DNA of 64,000 bases from Colwellia sp. RSH04 (GTDB lineage Bacteria > Pseudomonadota > Gammaproteobacteria > Enterobacterales > Alteromonadaceae). Under the pieces are notes generated by a model, which was given only the letters and a program-made list of their open reading frames with translations, did not search any database and had not been told where the DNA came from. Made by a program: the position numbers and the translations under genes. The stretch is taken from positions 86,538 through 150,537 of the forward strand of contig NZ_QXIO01000009.1 in NCBI RefSeq assembly GCF_003545765.1. Reading direction: 5' to 3'. Shown in pieces: positions 25,989 to 34,304 of this stretch. Each line of letters starts with the position of its first letter. Within the stretch, counting starts at the first letter, position 1.

Positions 25989-28586
25989 TTATTGATAAGT
26001 AAATTGTTCTGATAATTGGATATTATCTGAAGATGTTCCTAACAGCACGGTAAATTGGCCTTTTTCAGCAAGCCAAGTATTTTCTTTTATATCCCAAAAC
26101 GATAAATCTCTAGTCGTGAGTTGTAATGAAACTCGCTTACTTTCGCCCGGTAATAACCATACTTTTGTAAAATCTTTTAATTCTTTCGCTGGCCTTTCAA
26201 CGCTAGAGTCGACATCATTCAAGTAAAGCTGAATCACCTCTGCACCAGCAACTTTCCCTGTATTAGTCACAGTTAACTGAACGGTCTGTGTTTCTTTTTC
26301 GCTTAGTGCTGTATGCGAAATAGCTAAATCTGAAAGTGAAAATTTAGTGTAGGAAAGACCATGCCCAAATGAAAATAACGGTTTAATATTTTGTTTTTCA
26401 AACCATCGATATCCAATGAATACTCCTTCCAAATATAATGATTCTTGTGCATTGTAGTCATTCAGTTTTATGGGCGCAGTATCTTCAAGATATTTAGGTA
26501 ACGTAATAGGCATCTTACCACTCGGGTTCTTATCTCCCATCAAAATATCAGCAAAAGCATGGCCTGCTTCCATACCGCCATACCAGCCCCAAACGATAGC
26601 GTTGACTTTGTTTTCCCAAGGCATTTCTACGGCTGAACCTGCAACCAAAAACACGACAGTTTTGTCATTGACACGAGCAAGCTTTTCAATGATTTCATCT
26701 TGCGCAAAAGGCAACTTCATACTAGTTCTATCAATAGACTCTCTATCATCACTGTGACTTAGTCCACCAAAATAAATTACGGCATCAGCTTTTTTAGCGG
26801 CGTCGATGTATTCTTTTTCACTGGCAAATAATTCTCCTGGCGCGTCCCAACCTAAAGTAAAGTGTTCACGTCCGTCGTATTGAATCTCAAACTGATAAAT
26901 TTCACCTTCTTTTAACGCAATATCATGTGAAACTTTTTCAATGATATCAGGTTTATTTGCATCACTTTTATGAGAAATAACCAATTGATTGTTAATCTTC
27001 AATCGAAAATCACCCAATGTTTTCAGGTTGAGTTTATGGCTACCTGTTTGAAGAGGTTTAATCTTAGCGGTCATCGTTATATGTTGCATTGTCGATGAAC
27101 TATTAGCGTCAAACATAGAATCTACTATCCAAGATTCTTCAAGCAACTTTTCTCTCAAAGGCTCCGCAAAGTAAGATATATTCCATGCTGGCGTTCCTGT
27201 CCAATGTCTACTGACGATGTAGTCACCGGCAATTGCCGTTAGTTCACTACTTCGAGCACGCATTACGGTAATATTTACATCATTTCCCAATTTGGTTTTC
27301 AATCCTGCTAGAGGTGTTATTTCATATAAAGATTTAACTTCTGAAGAGCCTCCTCCTGTTCCATGTTTTTTATCAGCATTGGGACCTAACACTAAAATAT
27401 TTTTCAACTGTTTTTTATTAAGGGGTAAAATGGGTTTATTATTCACATGGCTATTTTTAAGAAGAACGATGCCTTCTGTTGCGATCTTTCTTGCTGCTAA
27501 TTGGTGAGCGCGTGTATTTCTTTCTCCTTTTTTTCGGTTATCATCATACATGCCAATTTTATGCTGAACCCTTAAGATTCTTCGAGCCTTATCGTCAACA
27601 ATAGCTTCAGGTATTTTCCCTTCTTTAATTAGCTTAAGAAATGGTTTCGCAAAAAAGTAATCTTGGTAATCATCAACTTTTGTGCCCATCTCTAAATCTA
27701 AGCCATGCATTGCTGCTTCATAAGTATTTATATCAACATGCCAATCGGTCAATAACACTCCTTGATACCCCCACTCTCCTTTTAATATATCATTAACTAA
27801 GTGCTTACTCTGATTTGCATTGGTACCGAAGTATTCGTTATAGGCTCCCATCATTCCTAATACTTGACCTTCTTTTACTGCGGCTTCAAAAGCAGGTAGA
27901 TAAACTTCTCTCAATGTACGCTCATCAGGCTTTGCATTAACTCCCGTACGATTTAACTCCTGAGTATTCAAAGCATAATGCTTGACCGTTGCTGCTACAT
28001 CATTCGCTTGAATACCTTGAATTTGAGGGACAACTAGTTTTGCTGCAAGCACAGGATCTTCGCCCATATATTCAAAATTTCGGCCATATAAAGGTAGACG
28101 AGCAAGGTTGACGCCAGGCCCTAAGATAAAGTCCTTTTGTCGCTCTCGCGCTTCAGCGCCAAGTACCTCACCATGCAATCTAGCAATATTTTTATCCCAA
28201 CTTGCAGCAACAGAAGTTAAATGAGGTAAATATGTAGCATGATCATCTGTCCAACCAGCAGAATCCCAACTATGACGTTCTATTTGATGTCTTACACCAT
28301 GAGGACCGTCAGAAAGCCACATCTCTGGAATACCTAACCGCTCAATCGCATTAACATGAAATTTACCACTGGCGTGAGTTAATGATACTTTTTCTTCAAC
28401 TGTCATTTGCTTTAAAAGAACTTCTACTTTTTGCTCTGCGTCCGCTAGTCTTTTTTGCTTTACTTTTTCTTTTGTTATTTTCGGGATGTTTTTTTGTGTC
28501 GAAGTTAATGCTTCTTGATTTTGGCATCCGCTAAAAATAACTACAAAAGCAAGCACTGTTAATAAGTTGACTGATATTTTCATATA
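25989..28586 (-). CDS. GH3 beta-glucosidase lipoprotein with PA14 insert
   Basis: About 865 residues. A lipoprotein signal ends in VVIFSGC. The GH3 N-domain has LSDGPHGVR, GPGVNLARLPLYGRNFEYMG, TVKHYALN and the nucleophile Asp in QGVLLTDWHVD (about residue 281). The C-domain is interrupted by a PA14 domain (about 445-590), a known arrangement that shapes the sugar-binding site, and is followed by a fibronectin III-like domain. It most likely removes glucose from beta-glucosides at the membrane or in the periplasm. The start at 28586 is preferred over 28604 because it gives a standard signal peptide. It ends the leftward arm of the sugar locus. Confidence 0.9.
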   Translation of the reverse strand, partial: YMKISVNLLTVLAFVVIFSGCQNQEALTSTQKNIPKITKEKVKQKRLADAEQKVEVLLKQMTVEEKVSLTHASGKFHVNAIERLGIPEMWLSDGPHGVRHQIERHSWDSAGWTDDHATYLPHLTSVAASWDKNIARLHGEVLGAEARERQKDFILGPGVNLARLPLYGRNFEYMGEDPVLAAKLVVPQIQGIQANDVAATVKHYALNTQELNRTGVNAKPDERTLREVYLPAFEAAVKEGQVLGMMGAYNEYFGTNANQSKHLVNDILKGEWGYQGVLLTDWHVDINTYEAAMHGLDLEMGTKVDDYQDYFFAKPFLKLIKEGKIPEAIVDDKARRILRVQHKIGMYDDNRKKGERNTRAHQLAARKIATEGIVLLKNSHVNNKPILPLNKKQLKNILVLGPNADKKHGTGGGSSEVKSLYEITPLAGLKTKLGNDVNITVMRARSSELTAIAGDYIVSRHWTGTPAWNISYFAEPLREKLLEESWIVDSMFDANSSSTMQHITMTAKIKPLQTGSHKLNLKTLGDFRLKINNQLVISHKSDANKPDIIEKVSHDIALKEGEIYQFEIQYDGREHFTLGWDAPGELFASEKEYIDAAKKADAVIYFGGLSHSDDRESIDRTSMKLPFAQDEIIEKLARVNDKTVVFLVAGSAVEMPWENKVNAIVWGWYGGMEAGHAFADILMGDKNPSGKMPITLPKYLEDTAPIKLNDYNAQESLYLEGVFIGYRWFEKQNIKPLFSFGHGLSYTKFSLSDLAISHTALSEKETQTVQLTVTNTGKVAGAEVIQLYLNDVDSSVERPAKELKDFTKVWLLPGESKRVSLQLTTRDLSFWDIKENTWLAEKGQFTVLLGTSSDNIQLSEQFTYQ

Positions 28587-28667
28587 AGGCTCTATGTTAC
28601 TCATTGATAAACAATAATTTTCGTTATTGCATTTAATTTTCTAAAGCAAATATTGCTTTAGCGCTCA

Positions 28668-28692
28668 TTTTAAGAGGCATGTGCCCTTAAAA
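28668..28692. other. Hairpin between the GH3 and CBM9 genes
   Basis: TTTTAAGAGGCA / TGCCCTTAAAA pairs almost fully. About 20 bases on, GCGTTTTCAC and its complement GTGAAAACGC flank the rest of the gap. These may reduce read-through from the CBM9 gene into the GH3 gene; no T-run is seen. Confidence 0.45.
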
Positions 28693-28794
28693 CGCTTTGA
28701 ACTTTTCTGTGCGTTTTCACCACAACTTTTTCCATACTCCTACAGCGGTGAGCTTATATCTTTAGGTTGCTCCCCATAAACAAGTGAAAACGCC

Positions 28795-29547
28795 TTAGTC
28801 AATCAAAATAATGTGGTCAAAAACATCTGCGGTGATATACCCAAGGTTTTTGTCACCTTCAATAGGTTTAATAAAAGTAGAGCCAATAAAACTCTCCCGT
28901 TGAGGGCTGCCATCGTTATCACAATATGCGAGCATGAAGCCAATCTTCTTTTGCTTCATGAGTGTAACTGGCCGAGATGAATCTCCCTGGAAACTATCAT
29001 CAAATAACCTGATAGATAACTCCCAATTAATATTGTGTGGTTTTTGTGTGTCGCGTCGCCATACACTAGTGATATGATCATTTAATAAAACAACTTGAGC
29101 AGAACCCTCTTCGTTTTGACCTCCAATGTCTGCCACTTGGTTATCTAAGGCGACATGGTAGGCAAAAGCATTATGGTTAAATTGATGTTCGCCTCCTGAA
29201 GCATCTTCATCAATAAATACTTCAAGGCAATCATCATCCCAATAGGCAAAATAAGGATTGGCATGTTGATCAAATAACACATCATCTGTTATTTCAACCA
29301 ACAGATATAATTGCTGGTTATCCCATAAAACTTTAAATCGACCACTGAAATCTTCGGTTGTGGGAGGAGTTCCAAGAATAAGCTCGTCTATTGGTTGCCA
29401 TAATGCAATCTGCCAACTTTTTTCGTTAACCAAGCCATCAATAACAATATCGCCTTTGGCTTTTACAACCTCAATAGGTGATTTAGCATTTGACGAAAAA
29501 ATCAACGCCCCAAAAACGATAGCTAAACTAATCAATAATTTTTTCAT
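28795..29547 (-). CDS. Periplasmic CBM9-like (DOMON-fold) sugar-binding protein
   Basis: About 250 residues made of a signal peptide (KKLLISLAIVFGALIFSSNA) and a single CBM9-type domain: GDIVIDGLVNEKSWQIA, LWDNQQLYLLVEITDD, YWDDDCLEVFIDEDASGGEH and a terminal strand with GYITADVF. Such domains bind sugars and reducing ends; a few relatives bind haem. No catalytic domain is attached. The start at 29547 has GAGG in front and lies 14 bases after the gluconokinase stop. An upstream Met would overlap that gene. It is probably a periplasmic binder of the oligosaccharide imported by this locus. Confidence 0.8.
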   Translation of the reverse strand: MKKLLISLAIVFGALIFSSNAKSPIEVVKAKGDIVIDGLVNEKSWQIALWQPIDELILGTPPTTEDFSGRFKVLWDNQQLYLLVEITDDVLFDQHANPYFAYWDDDCLEVFIDEDASGGEHQFNHNAFAYHVALDNQVADIGGQNEEGSAQVVLLNDHITSVWRRDTQKPHNINWELSIRLFDDSFQGDSSRPVTLMKQKKIGFMLAYCDNDGSPQRESFIGSTFIKPIEGDKNLGYITADVFDHIILID

Positions 29548-29561
29548 TAGCACCTCTATTT

Positions 29562-30140
29562 TTAACATGAAATCATTAAGCGACACTTTTCTTCAATATC
29601 TGAACAGACGTCAGCAATAGAACCTTTACATTCAATTGGGCATATATCTGATTCTCCTGCTTGGGGCGCTTGCATGGTTTGTATTTGGTTTGATAACAAT
29701 TTACTGTTAAAAAAATGATCGTTTCTTTTATCAAGTCGATCAAAAAGTTCTTGTTCACTAACGTTCAACCAAAAAAATTGATTCGTTACATTTAATTGTC
29801 TAAATAACTGACGATGTTGATATTTTAAACCAGAATATGCGAGTACAACGTTTTTTCGAAGATATGAATAATATTCAATTTTTGCAATAATTCGTTCAAT
29901 CCAAGGGAGCCTCATATCATCATCCAAAGGTATACCTGAAGCCATTAACGCTTTAGCTTCTTTAGAATGAAAGTCATCAGCTTCAACCAATTCAAAAGGG
30001 GAGCTAGGTTGATTCAGTTTTAGGGTTAATCGTTTTGCTACACTTGATTTCCCTGTGCCGCTAACTCCCATAATGATAAATAGATAAGGCCGTTTAAACT
30101 CGTTTAAGTGATGAGTGCTTACACTGATTTCTTCAGGCAT
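29562..30140 (-). CDS. Gluconokinase
   Basis: About 192 residues of the GntK P-loop kinase family: Walker A in IMGVSGTGKSSVAKRL, then ELVEADDFHSKEAKALMASG, IPLDDDMRLPWIERI and VVLAYSGLKYQHRQLFR, which correspond to the gluconate-kinase blocks. It phosphorylates gluconate to 6-phosphogluconate. The ATG at 30140 overlaps the stop of the phosphorylase gene by 8 bases, so the two are translationally coupled, which supports gluconate as a product of that enzyme. Confidence 0.88.
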   Translation of the reverse strand: MPEEISVSTHHLNEFKRPYLFIIMGVSGTGKSSVAKRLTLKLNQPSSPFELVEADDFHSKEAKALMASGIPLDDDMRLPWIERIIAKIEYYSYLRKNVVLAYSGLKYQHRQLFRQLNVTNQFFWLNVSEQELFDRLDKRNDHFFNSKLLSNQIQTMQAPQAGESDICPIECKGSIADVCSDIEEKCRLMISC

Positions 30141-32502
30141 TTTCAGGTACCTTAACTCGCAGCGTATAAACGGTATTGTTGCAAATATTCTCAATTGAGT
30201 TATTGGCTAGCAACTCATTATTTAAATACACGACGGTTCTTGTGACGTTTGAGCATTTATACACGTCAAATTGAAATTCTGCGCCTCTGAAGGTACGACT
30301 GCCTGTAATATGCGATAAATGATGCGGTAGTTTAGGGTTTACTATTAAAGCGTTACCTTTGCCTTTTAATCCCACTAACTCTTCAACAATACATCGATAC
30401 AACCAAGACACAGTACCGGTATTAAATAATTGACTAGAACGCCCTGCTTGCTCAGGAAATTGATAATAAGCACCGCGATAATAATTTGGCACAAAAATAG
30501 GCAACTGACCTGTTGAGTCTATATTTTTCATTGAAGGAATGATTTTTGTAATGACTTCAAAAGCTAAATCATTTTCATTTTGTTGATACAAACTATAAGC
30601 GTAAAAGATAGCAGCATGATTATAGACTGAGCCATTTTCAGAAACGCCTGGATGTTTTTGCGTGATTCGACCAATGTCTTCAACCATCGCGGTATAGCTT
30701 GGTGCTAACATCATTACACCATGAGGGGTCATGAGTTGTTGATTAATATGATTAATCATCACTTTTCGCTGTGTAACACTTGCTGCGCCACTTAACATAG
30801 CCCAACTCTGAGGGTTAAGAAATATTTTACCTTCGCTATCATTTTCAGTGCCAAAAATACGGCCATCATCGGTAATGCCACGAGCGTACCATTCACCTAT
30901 CCATAAATGCTGGTTTACGGCTTTATTCAGTTTTTTAGCGGCTAGTCGATACGCGTTAACTTTATTTTGACAAGCTTTCGTAATGTAGTTATCACAAATA
31001 TCACACCAAGTATTAATAGCATAAGCACTCGCTAACGTTAACCAAGATGATACGCCTTGCCCTTTATAGCCGACCATATTCATTGGATCACACCAATCAC
31101 CTTGCTCGATATAACTTAACCCTCGTTCATCGGTAGATTGAATTAGCCAATCTAAAGAGCGTTCAATGTGAAAAATCACTGACTCAACGTGATCACTATC
31201 AAGAAAACTGATTTGTTCATACAGTAATTCAACATCTGCCGTTTCATCTAAATAAGTCATCAGACAAATGGGTAGCCAAACACAATGATCAGCATGGGGG
31301 ATTTGATTTATGTACTTTAATTGCGCATTTTTGTGTAGCAACACGCCATCAGGCATTGCACCATTGATATGTTGTTGTGATAGCGTTTTTAAAAAAGCTT
31401 TTCGGGCACTTTGTGATTCAATAAAACACATCCCCATACTATCTTGCACATAATTTCTTGTTTGAGGATCGGTCGTTAAACGATGCACGTCACCATGATA
31501 ATACATCTGTCTGGGTAGCCAATAATTAATGAAATCATCAAAGTGTTGTTCGCCAGTATTAATATGTAAACACCCTGCGCCCATGTTCATATAATTATCG
31601 TAACTATGTTGTTCGCTTTGCTTTTTTTGCTGATTGAAATAGCAAGCAATTAATGACGAAATCTCTTTTTCATCTTTAGCAGGCCCAAATAAAAAGTTAA
31701 GTGTTAGATCGCTTTTAGCAGCTAGCGTTTCATAAAACTGCATGACCGCTACAGGCGTTTCATAGCGCGCCTCTACATTATCTAATGTACTATTATTAAG
31801 GGCGTCAGGGTTATGTAATCCCCCCTCTCCTTCAAAGATACTTTGATTTGCATGCCATGAAACAGGTACTTTATCTGAAACCAGAAAAGTCTTATCCTTT
31901 AAGTCTTTATTTTGAAAGTAATCTTCAACTTTTTGATAAGGGGTTACTGAGGTTGCCACGATCGCATTGAGATTTTCATCAAATCTAGCTGATTGATTCA
32001 TCCACGACATATAGCCAATTGTAAAATAAGGATAGACACTGATAACCCTCTTCTCATCACGCAAATTTAGCACGTTGAAAGACCATTGCTCTGCAACATT
32101 TGATTCACTTAAGGTCACTTTAATAGACACTTTCAAATCAAATAATTCGCAATTCCATGTTATGGAACTTTGTTCTTGAATGAATTGAAACTTATCGAGT
32201 TTCTTACGCATTGGCTCATAAGGTAATGAGAATATTTGCTGAGTCACTTCATCTTTAATGTAAAAAAAACGTCCTGCATGATGAGTATAATAAGCATGTT
32301 CAGGTTGCATAAATGTTTTTGCTTCAATATTGGGTCCATAAGCATATTTTGCGGGCTCAGGCTGCATAAATTGAGCATTGACATACCCCCGACAATTCAC
32401 TTGTAATAACTGCTGTTTATTCCATAAAAAACCACTAGCTTTTGGGTGTTGAGTTGGACTATCAAGTACAACGTTAGGGAACCCTCTATTTTGGTTACCC
32501 AC
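30133..32502 (-). CDS. GH94 phosphorylase, probably cellobionic acid phosphorylase
   Basis: A GH94 enzyme of 789 residues. The general acid lies in IEQGDWCDPMNMVGYKGQG (Asp 472 from the GTG start), and the loop EDIGRITQKHPGVSENGSVY follows at 609-628. In this loop an Arg/Lys pair four residues apart (612 and 616) takes the place seen in cellobionic acid phosphorylases, where as I recall such a pair binds the carboxylate. The proposed reaction is cellobionate plus phosphate to glucose-1-phosphate and gluconate. The GTG at 32502 has AAGGGGGG 8 bases upstream and overlaps the symporter stop (GTGGGTAA). An ATG at 32565 would give a longer N-terminus with no family match. Confidence 0.8.
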   Translation of the reverse strand: MGNQNRGFPNVVLDSPTQHPKASGFLWNKQQLLQVNCRGYVNAQFMQPEPAKYAYGPNIEAKTFMQPEHAYYTHHAGRFFYIKDEVTQQIFSLPYEPMRKKLDKFQFIQEQSSITWNCELFDLKVSIKVTLSESNVAEQWSFNVLNLRDEKRVISVYPYFTIGYMSWMNQSARFDENLNAIVATSVTPYQKVEDYFQNKDLKDKTFLVSDKVPVSWHANQSIFEGEGGLHNPDALNNSTLDNVEARYETPVAVMQFYETLAAKSDLTLNFLFGPAKDEKEISSLIACYFNQQKKQSEQHSYDNYMNMGAGCLHINTGEQHFDDFINYWLPRQMYYHGDVHRLTTDPQTRNYVQDSMGMCFIESQSARKAFLKTLSQQHINGAMPDGVLLHKNAQLKYINQIPHADHCVWLPICLMTYLDETADVELLYEQISFLDSDHVESVIFHIERSLDWLIQSTDERGLSYIEQGDWCDPMNMVGYKGQGVSSWLTLASAYAINTWCDICDNYITKACQNKVNAYRLAAKKLNKAVNQHLWIGEWYARGITDDGRIFGTENDSEGKIFLNPQSWAMLSGAASVTQRKVMINHINQQLMTPHGVMMLAPSYTAMVEDIGRITQKHPGVSENGSVYNHAAIFYAYSLYQQNENDLAFEVITKIIPSMKNIDSTGQLPIFVPNYYRGAYYQFPEQAGRSSQLFNTGTVSWLYRCIVEELVGLKGKGNALIVNPKLPHHLSHITGSRTFRGAEFQFDVYKCSNVTRTVVYLNNELLANNSIENICNNTVYTLRVKVPENA

Positions 32503-33916
32503 AGTTACTTCCCCCCTTAATATGCTCAGCTTCTTGGCAATAAAGTTGTGCATGAATATGACCAAGCTTTTTATCAGTCAACGGATAAAACCAAATTAAT
32601 GGTACAGACAATGCGGCAAACAAGCCGGGGATAAGCGTTAACAGTAAAACAATTCCTTGCTCTGATGATGCACTCTGTACTTGATTAGCAACATAACCTA
32701 ATGAAGCAAGCAACCAACCTATCACTGCTCCTGCAATAGCTCCGCCAAGTTTTTGTGAAAAAGACGCGGCCGAAAAAATCATCGCTGTTGCTCTACGCCC
32801 TGTTTTATATTGTGAATAATCAGCAGTATCGGCATACATTGAGAAAACTAATGGCGACTTAGGTCCCAAGGCAAAACCAATTGCAATTTGCATCGCAAAT
32901 ATCAAGGTAATGTTTTCAGCAGGTATAAAGTAAAAAATAATGGAAAGAAAAGCGACAATTGACATTAATAGCATTAGCAGCATTTTTTTATCTATAAACT
33001 TAGTCAATAGAGGTGTAGCAGCTGCACCCGCAGCAAGCGATAACATATAAGCCATAGCAAAACTGCCAATAAGATCGGGTCTACCGACATAGTATTTAAA
33101 ATAAAACGTACCCGTACTTCCCCTAAGCGTTATTGTCATCATGATGACCAATGCTAGCGAGAATAAAATGAGCCAAGGCTTATTATTGGTTAAATCTTTT
33201 ATATCTTGTAGTACATTCGTTTTTTGATCTGCAGGAGGAGAAATTCTTTCTTGGGTGGTAAGAAAAGTAATAATGAATAAAATTGCCGCAATGACACCAT
33301 AAAGCCCCATGGTATATTGCCAACCTAAGGTTTCATTTCCTTGACCAAAGTAACTTACTAGCGTTGGCGTAAAGTAAGCAACAAGGCTTCCTCCTGTGAA
33401 AGCACCAATAAACCGAAAACTGGTAAGTACTGTTCTTTCTTGACTATTACTGGTGATAACTCCAAGTAATGCGCCATAAGGCACATTAATAAAGGTATAG
33501 GCTAGCATCATAAATATATAAGTAAGGTATGCCCATATAATTTTTGAGGTACTATCTAAGTCAGGCACGGTAAAAGTTAGTACGCCAGCAGCAACTAGCG
33601 GTAATATCCCCCATAATAAATACGGACGAAACTTTCCATATTTACTCTCTGTTCTATCAGCTAACGCTCCCATTAAAGGATCAGAAAATGCATCAATAAC
33701 TCTGGTGACCAACATCATAGTACCAACTGTCGCCGCAGAAAGACCAAAGACATCGGTATAAAAAATGAATAGGAATACATCAAATACACGCCAGTAAAAA
33801 TTTGACGCTACATCTCCACAGGCATAGCCAATTTTTTCATTCAGTGTGAGTTTTTCACTGATGTTAATTTTTGACTGTAAATGTCGTTCTAATGTTTTTT
33901 TATGCACTTGCATCAC
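32495..33916 (-). CDS. GPH-type sugar:cation symporter
   Basis: A 473-residue MFS protein of the MelB/GPH family with about 12 membrane segments: LTLNEKIGYACGDVASNFYW, ALADRTESKYGKFRPYLLWG, YTFINVPYGALLGV and MYADTADYSQYKTGRRATAM are the family signatures. It probably brings a glucoside or aldonic acid across the inner membrane. It is the first gene of the leftward arm. An operator lies 51 bases before its start. Confidence 0.92.
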   Translation of the reverse strand: MMQVHKKTLERHLQSKINISEKLTLNEKIGYACGDVASNFYWRVFDVFLFIFYTDVFGLSAATVGTMMLVTRVIDAFSDPLMGALADRTESKYGKFRPYLLWGILPLVAAGVLTFTVPDLDSTSKIIWAYLTYIFMMLAYTFINVPYGALLGVITSNSQERTVLTSFRFIGAFTGGSLVAYFTPTLVSYFGQGNETLGWQYTMGLYGVIAAILFIITFLTTQERISPPADQKTNVLQDIKDLTNNKPWLILFSLALVIMMTITLRGSTGTFYFKYYVGRPDLIGSFAMAYMLSLAAGAAATPLLTKFIDKKMLLMLLMSIVAFLSIIFYFIPAENITLIFAMQIAIGFALGPKSPLVFSMYADTADYSQYKTGRRATAMIFSAASFSQKLGGAIAGAVIGWLLASLGYVANQVQSASSEQGIVLLLTLIPGLFAALSVPLIWFYPLTDKKLGHIHAQLYCQEAEHIKGGSNCG

Positions 33917-33966
33917 TTCCCGATAAATGAGTCATTTTATGTTTATTGAATTTTCAAAAAACAAAA

Positions 33967-33980
33967 TGTAAGCGCTTACA
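33967..33980. promoter_or_regulatory. LacI-type operator 1
   Basis: TGTAAGCGCTTACA, a perfect 14-bp palindrome with the central CG step typical of LacI/GalR sites, 51 bases upstream of the leftward symporter. Confidence 0.85.
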
Positions 33981-34187
33981 AGTTAACTGAATTACTATAT
34001 CAATTGCAATATAAATTTTAATAAAACGAGCAATAAATACATTTAAACCATTATAAACAACATGTTAAACAGAGCCAAAAGTAACACTTCACTTTAAAAA
34101 CTTTGCCTTTTCTCTTTTATAAATTGGTTAAAAAATAATTAATTTAAAATAACAGTTGATCTATCGAGATGAATAATCTAGTTTAGA

Positions 34188-34201
34188 TGTAAGCGCTTAC
34201 A
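34188..34201. promoter_or_regulatory. LacI-type operator 2
   Basis: TGTAAGCGCTTACA placed just after the -10 box of the TonB-receptor promoter, where binding would block transcription. Confidence 0.88.
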
Positions 34202-34244
34202 TAATAAAAGAGCTTGCGAATAAGTATTTTTTTTTGCATTATCT

Positions 34245-34258
34245 TGAAAGCGCTTACA
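34245..34258. promoter_or_regulatory. LacI-type operator 3
   Basis: TGAAAGCGCTTACA (one mismatch), 47 bases before the receptor ATG and 57 bases from operator 2. The pair could allow looping. Confidence 0.8.
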
Positions 34259-34304
34259 TCAACTAAATAATTATAAAGATGGTTATATAGCCAGGAGATA
34301 TAAC

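Larger units (their letters stand above)
33917..34304. other. Divergent control region of the sugar locus
   Basis: This region holds three copies of the palindrome described below, one next to the symporter and two before the TonB receptor. Before the receptor, TTGATC (34156-34161), a 17-base gap and TAGTTT (34179-34184) form a promoter whose -10 box ends 3 bases before the operator. The rest is AT-rich and shows no gene. Confidence 0.75.
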
